From the NCBI RefSeq assembly GCF_002302635.1, contig NZ_CP022387.1:1550001-1614000 (forward strand): 64,000 nt of DNA. The letters are read 5' to 3'. The notes below the pieces were generated by a model that did no database searches, was not told the DNA's origin, and saw nothing but the letters and a program-made list of their open reading frames with translations. Shown here piece after piece: positions 19,309 through 31,143 of the stretch (its first letter is position 1; each line of letters starts with the position of its first letter). This DNA comes from Capnocytophaga stomatis (lineage in GTDB: Bacteria; Bacteroidota; Bacteroidia; Flavobacteriales; Flavobacteriaceae). A program made the position numbers and the translations under genes.

Positions 19309-19326
19309 CTTTTTATTTTTAATTGA

Positions 19327-22300
19327 TTAGAAAGAAACTGAAAAATTACAAGTTATTATTTTAGCGTAACTATAGCCTGTTGTGCTCACAACTCCACTAT
19401 AATTACTCATTGGGTTTAAACCTTTTCTTTTTGACCATAAGAATAGGTTTTCCCCCGAAATCCCTACTTGAACGTTGTTAACATTTAGCATTTTTACTAC
19501 ATCACTAGGAAGAGTGTAACTTAAAGACACATTTTTAAGCATCAAAGCTGTTTTAGATATTAAGAATCTATCAGAACGAGAGCTATCGTATTGCCCTCTT
19601 GTTCCGGCATCTACTCTTGGAACATCAGTGATATCCCCTGGTTTACGCCAAGCTCTGTACATATCTTTGTGTGCCGCTAATCCTCCATTCAAATCACGTC
19701 CCATTAGTCCAGCGTACCCTCCATCATAGGCCTTACCTCCTAACTGATAAGCCATTTGCACATTGAGATTGAATCCTTTCCAGGATACATTGGTTCCGAA
19801 TCCTCCGTACAAATCAGGGATAGAGCTTCCTGCAAAATGTTTTTTGGCATAGTTTGCATCATATGTATATCCAGCCATTTCGCCATCTTTCTCTACTCCT
19901 TTAAAATTAGGGTTTGAAGGGTCAGCCAATTTAGGATATTTTTCTGCATCAAGGCGATACATAGCAAATCCTTCGTTTGTATTTACGCCAATCCATTCAG
20001 GTAGATAATAATCATATATGCTAGTTCCTTCCAAATATTTATGATAGCTAAATTCTATTCCATCTTTCTTATTGTGATCAGGAAGACTTACAATTTTATT
20101 CTTAAGGATTGTTCCATTGAAGTTTACATTCCATTTTACTTCTGCATTATTGATAATATCGTAAGTAAATTCCATTTCTAATCCGTAATTTCTTACTTTT
20201 CCTATATTTTTATCAACATCACCTATACCAGTAGAAGCGGGTAGAGGTACGCTAAAAATAAGGTCATCGGATTCTTTATTGAAAAACTCAATAGTTCCCC
20301 TAAGTCTATTGAAGACACCGAATTCTAATGCTATGTCAGAATTACGTTGTTTTTCCCATACCAAACTAGGATCAGCATAAGTTCCAATTCTTAGTCCTAA
20401 TAATGTATTATTTTTTACTAAAGAATAAGTTGTTTGAGATGCATAGTATGAGCTTAAAGCATCGTTTCCTGTTTCTCCTGTTGAAACACGAAGTTTTAAA
20501 TTATTTAGCCAATTTACATCTTTTAAGAATTTCTCATTTTTTAGATGCCATCCTGCTCCTATTGACCAGAAATTCCCCCAACGTTGGTTTTTGTGAAAAC
20601 GTGAAGTTCCATCACGACGATAAGAAGCAGAGACATTATAACGATCACTGTAATTGTAGTTAATTCTACCAAAATATCCTTCCTTGTTGTATTCATCTGT
20701 TCTGGAAGAGGCTGATTGTACTTCTGAGTAATTTCCTAATTCATCAATTCCTATAAAACCAGCTCCCTTTTTACTTGCTCCAAGTGTGTAATAATCATAC
20801 TCATAGCTCTCGTGACCAAGAAGAACGTGTATATGATGAATATCTTTGAATACTTTATCGTAATCTAACAATTGAGTGAATGTGGTTGTTCCTCTTTTGT
20901 AATTGTTGATGCCCAGTACTCCTTCTGGTTGTGCTCCTAATACGTTGTTGTATTTTTCTTTTGTCGTGTAACGCAACATATCGTATGAATAGTTTGCACG
21001 AAGTTTTAATTCAGGTAGAAGTTTAATCTCAACAAACGAACGTGTAGTTAGGGCGTCGTCATCTGATGAGTATAGGTCTAAATCTGATTCAAGTATGGGG
21101 TTGTAATTTCCTCTAAAAGGTCTTCCTTGTCCATAGTCAAAAACTCTATTTCCTTTTTTATCCAGATAGTAGCTTCCATCCTCATTGTGTCTGTGTATTG
21201 GATAGATTGGAGCTATACTTCGGATAAAGCTAAATGTATTAGAACTATTTGAACCCGTGGTTCTTGGTGCATTATCGTTGGTTTTGCTATAAGATATATT
21301 AGTACCTAAGCTAAGCCATTTGTTTACGTCATAGTTCAAATTGGCTCTTCCGGACATTCTTTTGTAGTTTGTCTTGATACGATATCCTTCTTCGTTAATG
21401 TATCCTGCCGAAATGTAACTTTTTAACTTGTCTGTGTTATAGCTGACATTCAAAGTATGTTCATTCCGAATACCTGTTCTGTATAGTTTTCCTTCCCAAT
21501 CCAAGTCATCTGCCCATAAAAGACCAGTAATTTCCGGATTCAATGACCCATCAGGAAGAATCATAGCCGGAGTTACATCATTTCCTATTGTAGGGTTTTT
21601 AGTAAGTGACCACATATTGGTGGCTTTATCAAACTCATAGTAAGATTCGATTCCCGCATATGGTTGATATTTGAAAGCGTTTAACAAGTCATATGAAGCT
21701 TGTCCGGCAGCTTGTATATCAGAATGATTTTTTGAGTACTTATTGTCATTAAAGAACTGCTGCCAACGTATTGTATAATAGTCCATAGCACCCACTTTCT
21801 CATAATCTTCCTGTCCTCTGCGGGAAAATCCAATATTGCTGGTATATGTGACCATAGGGGTATTTTTCTGAGCTCTTGACCCGGCTTTTGTTGTGATAAG
21901 CACAACACCATTTCCTGCACTGGAACCATACAAAGCAGTAGAGGCAGCATCTTTTAAGATTGAAATACTCTCAATATCTTGGGCTGCAATGTTTGAAATG
22001 AGACCATTGTAAATTGAACCATCTACCACGTAAATAGGGTCATTCCCAGCATTTACAGAGCCAAATCCACGGATTCGTATCGTGCTCGATGTTCCAGGTT
22101 GTCCACTTGAAGTAGTTACTTGAACACCAGGAGCTACGCCACTCAACGCACTGGTAAGGTTTGTGATTGGTCGCATTTCTAACTGCTTTGCTGACACGGT
22201 TGATTGTGCACCAACCAAAGATTGTTTCTTAGCAGTACCGTACGCTACAACAACCACCTCTTCAATGGCTTGTGCCTCTTCCATCAGGATTATCTTCATT

Positions 22301-22575
22301 GTTTTGGATTTGTCCTTCCCTACAACTTTTTCCTGCGTTGAGAATCCCAAAGAACTGAAAACAAGAATATCTCCTTGCTCAGCACGTATTTCAAAATTTC
22401 CGTCAAAATCTGTAGAAATTCCGCGATTGCTGTTTTTAATAACAACGCTTACTCCGGGAAGGGGAACCCCTTCTGAATCAGTAACAACTCCCTTTACTGA
22501 TGAAGTTTGTGCTAACAATGAGTAAGAGAAAACTCCCATCAAAAACACAAACAACGTTAAAACTTTTTCTCTCAT
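19327..22575 (-). CDS. SusC/RagA-type TonB-linked transporter (locus 1)
   Basis: The 1082-residue protein has a signal peptide (ending LLAQ). A carboxypeptidase D-like domain follows at about residues 26-100 (VKGVVTDSEGVPLPGVSVVIK, STDFDGNFEI). Next comes the SusC plug with IEEVVVVAYGT near residue 104 and the signature ISILKDAASTALYGSSAGNGVVLITT, then the large beta-barrel ending in the aromatic strand NFSVSF. It forms with SusD a bed-bin importer for large nutrients driven by TonB. The operon order susC-susD is normal. The 325-base region upstream (22576-22900) contains the likely promoter. Confidence 0.95.
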   Translation of the reverse strand: MREKVLTLFVFLMGVFSYSLLAQTSSVKGVVTDSEGVPLPGVSVVIKNSNRGISTDFDGNFEIRAEQGDILVFSSLGFSTQEKVVGKDKSKTMKIILMEEAQAIEEVVVVAYGTAKKQSLVGAQSTVSAKQLEMRPITNLTSALSGVAPGVQVTTSSGQPGTSSTIRIRGFGSVNAGNDPIYVVDGSIYNGLISNIAAQDIESISILKDAASTALYGSSAGNGVVLITTKAGSRAQKNTPMVTYTSNIGFSRRGQEDYEKVGAMDYYTIRWQQFFNDNKYSKNHSDIQAAGQASYDLLNAFKYQPYAGIESYYEFDKATNMWSLTKNPTIGNDVTPAMILPDGSLNPEITGLLWADDLDWEGKLYRTGIRNEHTLNVSYNTDKLKSYISAGYINEEGYRIKTNYKRMSGRANLNYDVNKWLSLGTNISYSKTNDNAPRTTGSNSSNTFSFIRSIAPIYPIHRHNEDGSYYLDKKGNRVFDYGQGRPFRGNYNPILESDLDLYSSDDDALTTRSFVEIKLLPELKLRANYSYDMLRYTTKEKYNNVLGAQPEGVLGINNYKRGTTTFTQLLDYDKVFKDIHHIHVLLGHESYEYDYYTLGASKKGAGFIGIDELGNYSEVQSASSRTDEYNKEGYFGRINYNYSDRYNVSASYRRDGTSRFHKNQRWGNFWSIGAGWHLKNEKFLKDVNWLNNLKLRVSTGETGNDALSSYYASQTTYSLVKNNTLLGLRIGTYADPSLVWEKQRNSDIALEFGVFNRLRGTIEFFNKESDDLIFSVPLPASTGIGDVDKNIGKVRNYGLEMEFTYDIINNAEVKWNVNFNGTILKNKIVSLPDHNKKDGIEFSYHKYLEGTSIYDYYLPEWIGVNTNEGFAMYRLDAEKYPKLADPSNPNFKGVEKDGEMAGYTYDANYAKKHFAGSSIPDLYGGFGTNVSWKGFNLNVQMAYQLGGKAYDGGYAGLMGRDLNGGLAAHKDMYRAWRKPGDITDVPRVDAGTRGQYDSSRSDRFLISKTALMLKNVSLSYTLPSDVVKMLNVNNVQVGISGENLFLWSKRKGLNPMSNYSGVVSTTGYSYAKIITCNFSVSF

Positions 22576-22791
22576 TGAAATCTTGTTTTTGTTATTAATT
22601 ATTGTTGGTAATCCTGATTACAAATTTAGAGTCACTGTTTCAGGTTCTCTGACTTGTTTTGTAGTAGAAAATAAATGTAAAAAAAGCAATAAAAAGTGAT
22701 TTTAATGTAACAAATAGCCGCAACTCAATGGAATTTCAACAGTAAATTCTTTTGATTAGTTTTTTATTCAAAATTTTCTAAGACAATTCTG

Positions 22792-22822
22792 CAAAGGTAC
22801 GGTATTTTTTATTATAATCAAT
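22792..22822 (-). promoter_or_regulatory. Candidate promoter for susCD locus 1
   Basis: On the minus strand ATTG (22819-22822), 19 bases, TACCTTTG (22792-22799). It leaves an untranslated leader of about 210 bases before the susC start. A second weaker -7-like TAAATTTG lies at 22621-22628. The region 22576-22900 holds no gene that I can support. Confidence 0.5.
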
Positions 22823-22900
22823 ATTTTGAAATACGTTTCAATAATTTTATATATTTTTATGATTAAATATAACATAAAAATATTTTTTGTTTGAAAAATA

Positions 22901-24697
22901 TTACAATAATTTGGAATGGAAATAAGTAAAAACCTTTTTTCCACGGTGTCCTGCAATGCTTTCAAGCTCTTCAAGGCTTGCCTGGCGGATACGTTTTACC
23001 GATTTGAAGTGTTTTAGCAAGGCTTCTTTGGTTTTCTCGCCGATGCCTTCAATATTGTCTAATTCGGAAGTAATTGCCGATTTGCTTCGCTTTTGTCTGT
23101 GGAAGGTAATCCCGAAGCGATGTGCTTCATTACGAAGCTGTTGTATAACTTTTAAGGTTTCTGATTTTTTGTCTAAATACAGCGGAATGCTATCTCCCGG
23201 GAAATAAATTTCTTCCAAGCGTTTAGCAATCCCGATGATGGCTATTTTGCCTCGCAGATTCAAATCATCCAAAGCCTTTAATGCCGATGAAAGTTGCCCT
23301 TTTCCGCCGTCGATGATAACGAGTTGAGGCAGAGATTGTTCCTCTTCCAACAGACGTTTGTAACGCCGATAAACTACTTCTTCCATTGAAGCAAAATCAT
23401 TCGGACCTTCTACCGTTTTAATGTTAAAATGACGATAATCCTTTTTGCTTGGTTTGGCATTTTTGAAAACTACACAAGCTGCTACCGGATTGGTTCCCTG
23501 AATGTTAGAGTTATCAAAGCATTCAATGTGAATTGGCGGAACAGACAGGTGCAAATCCCGTTGTATTTGCGATAAAATCCGATTGGTATGTCGTTCAGGG
23601 TCAGTGATTTTCACTTGTTTGAAGCGTTCTTGTCGGAAAAGTTTTGCATTTCGCAGTGAAAGTTCCAATAATTGATGTTTTTCGCCCAATTTCGGAATAG
23701 TTAAATGCAAATTTTCGGATAAAGTTACCTCAAAAGGCACGATAATTTCTTTAGAATTGGAAAAAAATCGTTCCCGAATATCCACAATGGCTAATTCAAG
23801 GAGCTCTCGGTCGGTTTCTTCCAATTTTTTCTTGATTTCGATGGTATGAGCCCGAACAATTGCTCCGTAAGCCACTTGCAAAAAGTTCACGTAGCCAAAT
23901 TCTTCGTCTGAAACTATCGAAAATACATCAACATTGTTGATTTTTGAGCTCACAATCGTTGATTTTGCCTGATAATTTTCTAAAATATCGATTTTTTCCT
24001 TGATTTGTTGTGCTTCTTCAAAACGAAGTTCGCCTGCCAAAATGGTCATTTCTTCCCGAAATCGTTTTAAAACATCTTTAAAATTTCCTTTCAGAATTTC
24101 AATGATTTCGGCAATGTTTTGGTTGTAATCGGTTTCTGTTTGTAACCCTTCGCAGGCTCCTTTACAATTTTTGATGTGATATTCTAAACAGACTTTAAAT
24201 TTTTGATTTTCAATATTCTGAACGGATAAATCATACGAGCAATTTCGCAGAGGATAAAGTTCTTTGATGAGTTCCAGCAGGGTTCGGACGGTTTTTATGT
24301 TGGTGTACGGACCAAAGTAAAGCGAACCGTCTTTAATCACGCGTCGGGTTTGAAAAATTCGTGGGAAACGTTCTTTTTTGACGCATATCCACGGATAACT
24401 TTTATCGTCTTTTAGCAGAATATTGTATCGAGGCTGGTATTTTTTGATGAGATTATTTTCCAAAAGCAGTGCGTCGCTTTCGGTAGCCACCACAATATGC
24501 TCAATTCGGGCTATTTTTTTGACCAAAACGCGTGTTTTTCCCGATTCGTGTTGCTTTTGAAAGTAGGAAGAGACTCTTTTTTTGAGATTTCTTGCCTTTC
24601 CTACATACAAAATGGTGTCGTTTTTATCATAAAATTGATAAATTCCGGGCGAATCGGGCAAAGTTTGCAGCGTTATGTCAATAGCGGAGAGTTCCAT
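22901..24697 (-). CDS. uvrC: Excinuclease ABC subunit C
   Basis: The 598-residue protein has all UvrC parts in order. The N-terminal GIY-YIG nuclease (residues 14-92, PGIYQFYDKNDTILYVGKARNLKKRV) makes the 3' incision. A cysteine-containing region (KVCLEYHIKNCKGACEG, about 170-187) follows, then the UVR motif (RFEEAQQIKEKIDILE, about 222-240). The RNase H-like domain (VAACVVFKNAKPSKKDYRHF; LVIIDGGKGQLSSA) makes the 5' incision, and two helix-hairpin-helix motifs close the protein (LDNIEGIGEKTKEALLKHF; LESIAGH). It works with UvrA and UvrB in nucleotide excision repair. It is monocistronic here as far as I can see; a TAATTTTG box (24729-24736, minus) may be its promoter. Confidence 0.97.
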   Translation of the reverse strand: MELSAIDITLQTLPDSPGIYQFYDKNDTILYVGKARNLKKRVSSYFQKQHESGKTRVLVKKIARIEHIVVATESDALLLENNLIKKYQPRYNILLKDDKSYPWICVKKERFPRIFQTRRVIKDGSLYFGPYTNIKTVRTLLELIKELYPLRNCSYDLSVQNIENQKFKVCLEYHIKNCKGACEGLQTETDYNQNIAEIIEILKGNFKDVLKRFREEMTILAGELRFEEAQQIKEKIDILENYQAKSTIVSSKINNVDVFSIVSDEEFGYVNFLQVAYGAIVRAHTIEIKKKLEETDRELLELAIVDIRERFFSNSKEIIVPFEVTLSENLHLTIPKLGEKHQLLELSLRNAKLFRQERFKQVKITDPERHTNRILSQIQRDLHLSVPPIHIECFDNSNIQGTNPVAACVVFKNAKPSKKDYRHFNIKTVEGPNDFASMEEVVYRRYKRLLEEEQSLPQLVIIDGGKGQLSSALKALDDLNLRGKIAIIGIAKRLEEIYFPGDSIPLYLDKKSETLKVIQQLRNEAHRFGITFHRQKRSKSAITSELDNIEGIGEKTKEALLKHFKSVKRIRQASLEELESIAGHRGKKVFTYFHSKLL

Positions 24698-24817
24698 TTT
24701 AACAGATGAAAAATCAAAATTTCGAGTACAAAATTACATAAATTTATCGAAAGCATACAGGGGGTTGCAAATCAGGCGTGGATTAAGCTCTTTTGCTGAT
24801 TTAGATTTTTTTCAGAA

Positions 24818-25453
24818 TTAAATAGAATCTTTTGATAAAAAAGAAGTTAGCTCATCTAATTGGTAATTTTCAAAAATTGTTAAGGAATTATTTTGTAAAA
24901 GGAAGATTTTGTGGCAATCTTTCAAAGTTTCTAAAATATGAGAAGAGATGAAAACAATGTGATTTTCGGATAGCGTTGTTAAAAGTTTTTTAATGGAAAA
25001 TACTGATTCTAAGTCCAATCCGTTGAAAGGTTCGTCAAAAATGTAGATGTCATATTTTTTTTGGAAAACGGCATTGAAATAGACCTTTTTTCGCATTCCT
25101 GTTGATAATTCTTTTATCAGTAGATTTTTATTTACATCAAAAATGGGTTTTTGAGCGTGGTTGATTTGAGCGAGTTTACGAAAAAAATTGTAAAATTCCC
25201 CTACGGTAAGATGCTCATAAAGAAAGGGTTCTGTGGGGAGAAAAGCAATTTGTTGCGGTAATAGTTTTTTGTTTTTATACAGAATTTCACCCTGAAAATC
25301 AGTTAAGTGACTGACGCATTTAAAAAGAGTTGTCTTTCCTGAGCCGTTTTTTCCGACAAATCCATAAAGTCCGTTTTTGGGAATTTGTAGTTCGATATTT
25401 TGCAAGATAACTTTTGAACTATATTTTTTATCATTAATGTTGATAGTTAGCAT
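24818..25453 (-). CDS. ABC transporter ATP-binding protein
   Basis: The 211-residue protein is a single ABC ATPase domain. Walker A is GKNGSGKTT (about residues 35-43), the Q-loop lies near FLPTEPF, the signature is ELSTGMRKK (about 114-122, with M in place of the usual Q) and Walker B is YDIYIFDEPFNGLDLES. A switch His lies in VFISSH. Its start lies 20 bases inside the preceding permease gene, so the two are translated together and probably form one transporter. The small size fits exporters of the Bacteroidota multidrug/bacitracin type, but the substrate is unknown. Confidence 0.85.
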   Translation of the reverse strand: MLTININDKKYSSKVILQNIELQIPKNGLYGFVGKNGSGKTTLFKCVSHLTDFQGEILYKNKKLLPQQIAFLPTEPFLYEHLTVGEFYNFFRKLAQINHAQKPIFDVNKNLLIKELSTGMRKKVYFNAVFQKKYDIYIFDEPFNGLDLESVFSIKKLLTTLSENHIVFISSHILETLKDCHKIFLLQNNSLTIFENYQLDELTSFLSKDSI

Positions 25454-26342
25454 ATTGTATTTTTTTGAGAGATTGTACAGACTTATAATAAAGTAAAGGA
25501 ATAGCTGCCAAAGGAACTCCGTATAGAATTCCGCTCATTACAGCAAAAAATACTAAATTTTGCATTATTGTGCTTTCAAAAAAAGCGTATTTGGTTAAAA
25601 TTCCCACTAAAGGAAGCGTGAAAAATATTGGAAAAACCCAAAAGTATGCAAATTCTTGAAATACGATTAAAAAAGTCAGAAAGATAGGAGTAAAAAACAT
25701 CAGGAAGTTTAAGAAACCGACTTTCAAACTTTCCCATAAGTAATCTTTTCCTAAATAAGTTGAAATAGAAATATGAACGCTCAATTCACGTTCAAAATAA
25801 GGTAATGTACATACAAAAGCGGCTAAAATTAATGAGAAAATCCCTAAATTTTCGTTTTCGTAGGTATATCCGATGCAAATTAAGGCTAAACATAAGGGGA
25901 AAGATAATATTAATCTGTACTTTCGGAATGAAATATGCCATTGAGGGTCGAAAATCAGGAAAGGATACTTCGTTTTGCTTGTTTTTTGCGGTAAAAATGT
26001 AATAATAGTAATGCAAACCAAATAGATTAGGAGATTTACAAAATCTTTTTTTAACAAGAAAACAAATAAAACCAAGATATTTTCAATGCAGTATTCCGCA
26101 AAAAGTATTTTTCTGTGATTTGTATAATTTTTCAGCAACTCAATGTCTTTTCTTCCCAGGTGATGAGATGTGGTTCCCCAAAGAAACAGAAATAGCAAAA
26201 AGTAATAATCTGTATAATGCTGAAAAACACCAAACAAAGAGAAAAAAACACCTCCCAAAAGGAGACTTACCGCAAGCAAATCTCCTTTGACGAAAAACTT
26301 TCGCAAGTAAATATAAGCCAGATTAAGAGCAATTTGTATCAT
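25434..26342 (-). CDS. Membrane subunit of an ABC transporter (putative)
   Basis: The 302-residue protein is mostly hydrophobic with about eight membrane segments and few charged loops. I recognise no named permease signature; the role is inferred from its 20-base overlap with the downstream ABC ATPase and the 4-base overlap (ATGA) with thiL upstream. A cytoplasmic stretch between the first and second halves (FDPQWHISFRKYRLILS) is conserved-looking. It could instead be an unrelated membrane protein trapped in the operon, but the coupling with the ATPase makes a transporter more likely. Confidence 0.65.
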   Translation of the reverse strand: MIQIALNLAYIYLRKFFVKGDLLAVSLLLGGVFFSLFGVFQHYTDYYFLLFLFLWGTTSHHLGRKDIELLKNYTNHRKILFAEYCIENILVLFVFLLKKDFVNLLIYLVCITIITFLPQKTSKTKYPFLIFDPQWHISFRKYRLILSFPLCLALICIGYTYENENLGIFSLILAAFVCTLPYFERELSVHISISTYLGKDYLWESLKVGFLNFLMFFTPIFLTFLIVFQEFAYFWVFPIFFTLPLVGILTKYAFFESTIMQNLVFFAVMSGILYGVPLAAIPLLYYKSVQSLKKIQYANYQH

Positions 26343-27388
26343 TCATTTTTCAACGCATTCCAGCCTTTGGCGATAATTTCTACGGCTTCTCCCGAACGAG
26401 TAACCAAGTATCTGCCTTGCTCTTTATTTGTGATGTATCCGATAACTGAAAGATTAGGGTTACCTTTGATTTTATCGTAATCTTTTTGAGAGATGGTAAA
26501 CAACAATTCATAATCCTCGCCACCACTTAAGGCAATCGTTGTGCTATCCAGATTAAATTCTTCGCAGGTGCTAATTACTTGTGGGTCAAGCGGAATTTTA
26601 TCTTCAAACAAACGACATCCCATTCCGGATTGCTCGCAAATATGCAGAATTTCGGACGACAATCCATCACTAATATCCATCATTGATGTTGGCAAAACTC
26701 CCAGTTCCTTCAATAAAGGAGGAATATCTTTTCGGGCTTCCGGTTTAAGCTGACGCTCAATGATATAGGAGTACATATCTAAATCAGGCTGAGAGTTTGG
26801 ATTTACTTGAAAAACAGCCTTTTCTCGTTCCAAAACTTGTAAACCAAGGTAAGCACCGCCCAAGTCACCCGTAACTACAACAAGGTCATTTTCTTGTGCT
26901 CCGTTGCGATACACAATCTCGTTTGTTTCGGCTTCGCCGATAGCCGTAACCGAAATGATGAGTCCGCGTGTAGATGAAGTGGTGTCACCTCCCACCAAAT
27001 CCACTTTGTATATTTCACACGCAAGCCTAATGCCTTCATAAAGTTCCTCCAAGGCTTCCAACGGAAAACGATTGGATACAGCTATGGAAACCGTAATCTG
27101 TGTAGCTTTTGCATTCATTGCATAAATATCTGACAAATTTACCATTACAGATTTGTATCCCAAATGCTTCAGCGGAACGTAACTCAAATCAAAGTGAACT
27201 CCTTCGATTAACAAATCGGTGGAAATTACAGCTTTCTTCTCTTTGAAATCAATCACAGCAGCATCGTCCCCAACTCCCTTTAAAGTGGAAGGATTTTTAA
27301 TTTCAAAGTTTTTTGTGAGATGTTCAATCAGCCCAAATTCTCCCAAATCAGCCAAAGCCGTGCGTTGTTCGTTTTTATTTTCTATCAT
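26339..27388 (-). CDS. thiL: Thiamine-monophosphate kinase
   Basis: The 349-residue protein has the ThiL/PurM-like sequence GVGDDAAVIDFKEKKAVISTDLLIEGVHFD at residues 41-70, where the aspartates bind Mg-ATP. VNLSDIYAMNAKATQ, DLVGGDTTSS, VTGDLGGAYLGLQVL, MDISDGLSSE and LSGGEDYELLFT follow, all expected for the kinase. It phosphorylates thiamine monophosphate to thiamine diphosphate. It is the first gene of a three-gene transcript with the permease and ABC ATPase; the stop overlaps the permease start (ATGA). Whether the transporter handles thiamine compounds is only a thought from linkage. Confidence 0.96.
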   Translation of the reverse strand: MIENKNEQRTALADLGEFGLIEHLTKNFEIKNPSTLKGVGDDAAVIDFKEKKAVISTDLLIEGVHFDLSYVPLKHLGYKSVMVNLSDIYAMNAKATQITVSIAVSNRFPLEALEELYEGIRLACEIYKVDLVGGDTTSSTRGLIISVTAIGEAETNEIVYRNGAQENDLVVVTGDLGGAYLGLQVLEREKAVFQVNPNSQPDLDMYSYIIERQLKPEARKDIPPLLKELGVLPTSMMDISDGLSSEILHICEQSGMGCRLFEDKIPLDPQVISTCEEFNLDSTTIALSGGEDYELLFTISQKDYDKIKGNPNLSVIGYITNKEQGRYLVTRSGEAVEIIAKGWNALKNE

Positions 27389-29333
<1,945 letters not shown>

Positions 29334-29352
29334 TCTTGAAAAATAAACAAAT

Positions 29353-29634
29353 ATGAAAGTAGAAATTGTTACCCCCGAAATGATTCTGTACAAGGGAGAG
29401 GTAGAGGCTATATCTGTTCCGGGAATTAACGGGGAGTTTCAAATGTTAGAGAACCACGCCGCAATTGTATCGGTTTTAACAAAAGGATACATAAAATTGT
29501 ACGGAGATATCCAACCGAGGGAGGAAGTGGCTTCTCGTTTTGAGAAAGGCGATAAGAAAAAAGAGTTTTTGCTTGCCATTAATGGGGGTACTCTGGAATT
29601 TAACAATAACAGAGCTACCATATTAGCAGATTAA
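29353..29634 (+). CDS. atpC: ATP synthase F1 subunit epsilon
   Basis: The 93-residue protein matches the N-terminal beta-sandwich of epsilon (EIVTPEMILYKGEVEAISVPGINGEF, LENHAAIVSVLTKGYIKL). The C-terminal helical hairpin that inhibits ATP hydrolysis in E. coli is missing, and the protein ends with GGTLEFNNNRATILAD. The short form is common in Bacteroidota, so this looks natural and not truncated. It couples rotation of gamma to the F1 head. It is cotranscribed with atpD, and a hairpin terminator follows. Confidence 0.93.
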   Translation: MKVEIVTPEMILYKGEVEAISVPGINGEFQMLENHAAIVSVLTKGYIKLYGDIQPREEVASRFEKGDKKKEFLLAINGGTLEFNNNRATILAD

Positions 29635-29656
29635 ACAATTGGATTATTACATTTCG

Positions 29657-29685
29657 AAAACAGCTGTAGATTTGCAGCTGTTTTT
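29657..29685 (+). terminator. Terminator of the atpDC operon
   Basis: AAAACAGCTG pairs with CAGCTGTTTT around an 8-base loop, followed by further T residues. Confidence 0.8.
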
Positions 29686-29708
29686 GTTTGTAGGATTCTG
29701 CTTGAAAA

Positions 29709-29740
29709 TTTGTGTTCTATAAAAATAAATGCTAACTTAG
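29709..29740 (+). promoter_or_regulatory. Promoter for recA
   Basis: TTTG (29709-29712), 20 bases, TAACTTAG (29733-29740, one mismatch to TAnnTTTG), 35 bases before the recA start. Confidence 0.55.
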
Positions 29741-29775
29741 CAACCCAATAAATCAGATTAAGAAATAGTAGAAAA

Positions 29776-30915
29776 ATGGCTAAAAAAGATAGTAAAGAAT
29801 TAAGCCCACAAGAGGCAAAATTGAATGCCTTGAAATTGACCTTAGAAAAGTTGGATAAAACCTTTGGAAAAGGTACGGTAATGCAATTGGGCGATGCAAA
29901 GGTAGAAGAAATAGAAACCTTCTCCACAGGTTCAGTGAGTTTGGATATGGCTTTAGGAGTAGGCGGTTACCCAAAAGGACGAGTAATTGAAATTTTCGGG
30001 CCTGAATCATCAGGTAAAACCACTTTGACGTTACACGCAATTGCTGAGGTTCAAAAAGCAGGCGGAACGGCAGCATTTATCGATGCGGAGCACGCTTTTG
30101 ACCGCTCTTACGCACATAAGTTGGGAGTAGATATCAATAACTTATTAGTTTCGCAACCTGACCACGGAGAGCAAGCATTGGAAATTGCAGATGCTTTGAT
30201 TCGCTCAAATGCAGTTGATTTGATTGTAATCGACTCAGTGGCAGCACTTACTCCGAAGAGTGAAATTGAAGGAGATATGGGCGATTCAAAAATGGGAGTT
30301 CACGCACGACTAATGTCGCAAGCGTTACGTAAAATAACAGGAAGTATCAACAAGGCAAACTGTATCGTTATTTTTATCAACCAGTTGCGAGATAAAATAG
30401 GCATAACCTTTGGAAATCCCGAAACTACAACGGGAGGAAATGCTTTGAAATTCTACGCTTCAGTGCGTTTGGATATCCGTAAAGCGGGTGGTGGAACGAT
30501 TAAGGATTCCAGCGGGGAAATTATCGGAAATCGTACCAAGGTGAAAGTGGTTAAAAACAAGGTTGCTCCTCCGTTCAAATCGGCTGAATTTGACATAATG
30601 TTCGGAGAGGGAATTTCTAAGATTGGAGAAATCATCGACATAGGCGTAGATGCAAATATCATCACCAAAAGTGGTTCTTGGTTCAGCTATGAAGGAACAA
30701 AATTAGGTCAAGGGCGTGATACCGTAAAAGCGTTATTGAAAGATAATCCTGAATTGGCAGAGGAGTTGGAAGCGAAAATCAGAGAATACCTCAAAGGCAA
30801 TGAATCTGAACCTAAGCCAACGGGAAAGGGTAAGAAAGCAACATCGAAAGCTGTTCAAGAAGAAGCTGATGAAGAGTACTACGATGATGACCAATATGAT
30901 GATACTGAAGAATAG
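29776..30915 (+). CDS. recA: Recombinase A
   Basis: The 379-residue protein has the RecA core. Walker A is GPESSGKTT (about residues 75-83), catalytic glutamate region [10 protein letters not shown], Walker [14 protein letters not shown]1 [24 protein letters not shown], and L2 [15 protein letters not shown]. It forms filaments on single-stranded DNA for strand exchange and for SOS induction. The C-terminal tail is long and strongly acidic ([18 protein letters not shown]), a feature that in E. coli RecA restrains binding to duplex DNA. It is a single-gene unit with promoter before and terminator after, and forms the left border of the accessory island. Confidence 0.98.
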   Translation: MAKKDSKELSPQEAKLNALKLTLEKLDKTFGKGTVMQLGDAKVEEIETFSTGSVSLDMALGVGGYPKGRVIEIFGPESSGKTTLTLHAIAEVQKAGGTAAFIDAEHAFDRSYAHKLGVDINNLLVSQPDHGEQALEIADALIRSNAVDLIVIDSVAALTPKSEIEGDMGDSKMGVHARLMSQALRKITGSINKANCIVIFINQLRDKIGITFGNPETTTGGNALKFYASVRLDIRKAGGGTIKDSSGEIIGNRTKVKVVKNKVAPPFKSAEFDIMFGEGISKIGEIIDIGVDANIITKSGSWFSYEGTKLGQGRDTVKALLKDNPELAEELEAKIREYLKGNESEPKPTGKGKKATSKAVQEEADEEYYDDDQYDDTEE

Positions 30916-31011
30916 CCTAGTGAAATAGCCTTTTGTATTATAAACACGAAAGCTGACACTCAAAAAAGTGAAACAGAATCATCTGTCAAATATATTGAAG
31001 AATAAATATAA

Positions 31012-31042
31012 AAAAATCGGAAATTTTATTTCCGATTTTTTA
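31012..31042 (+). terminator. Terminator after recA
   Basis: AAAAATCGGAAAT pairs with ATTTCCGATTTTT around a TTT loop; the T tract runs directly on. Confidence 0.85.
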
Positions 31043-31108
31043 TTTGGTTACCTCCTTGATAATGCTTTTATTTGCGTGTTAATTGTTCAATGCAGAATAT
31101 TTATTACA

Positions 31109-31143
31109 GTTATTATTCATCAAATCCTTATACATTATGGTAA
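31109..31143 (+). pseudogene. Truncated copy of the repeated 3' tail (last 10 codons)
   Basis: From 31109 the sequence is the same as the last ten codons of the tails at 31708, 32404 and 33079 (ending SSNPYTLW and a stop overlapping ATG 31137). Left of 31109 the sequence is unrelated, so this is the left breakpoint of the tandem array. Confidence 0.7.

Noticed and set aside
31083-31136. ATG 31083 as start of lipoprotein copy 1
   Set aside because: The paralogs begin at MVKK, and the extra residues are read from the truncated tail and unrelated sequence.
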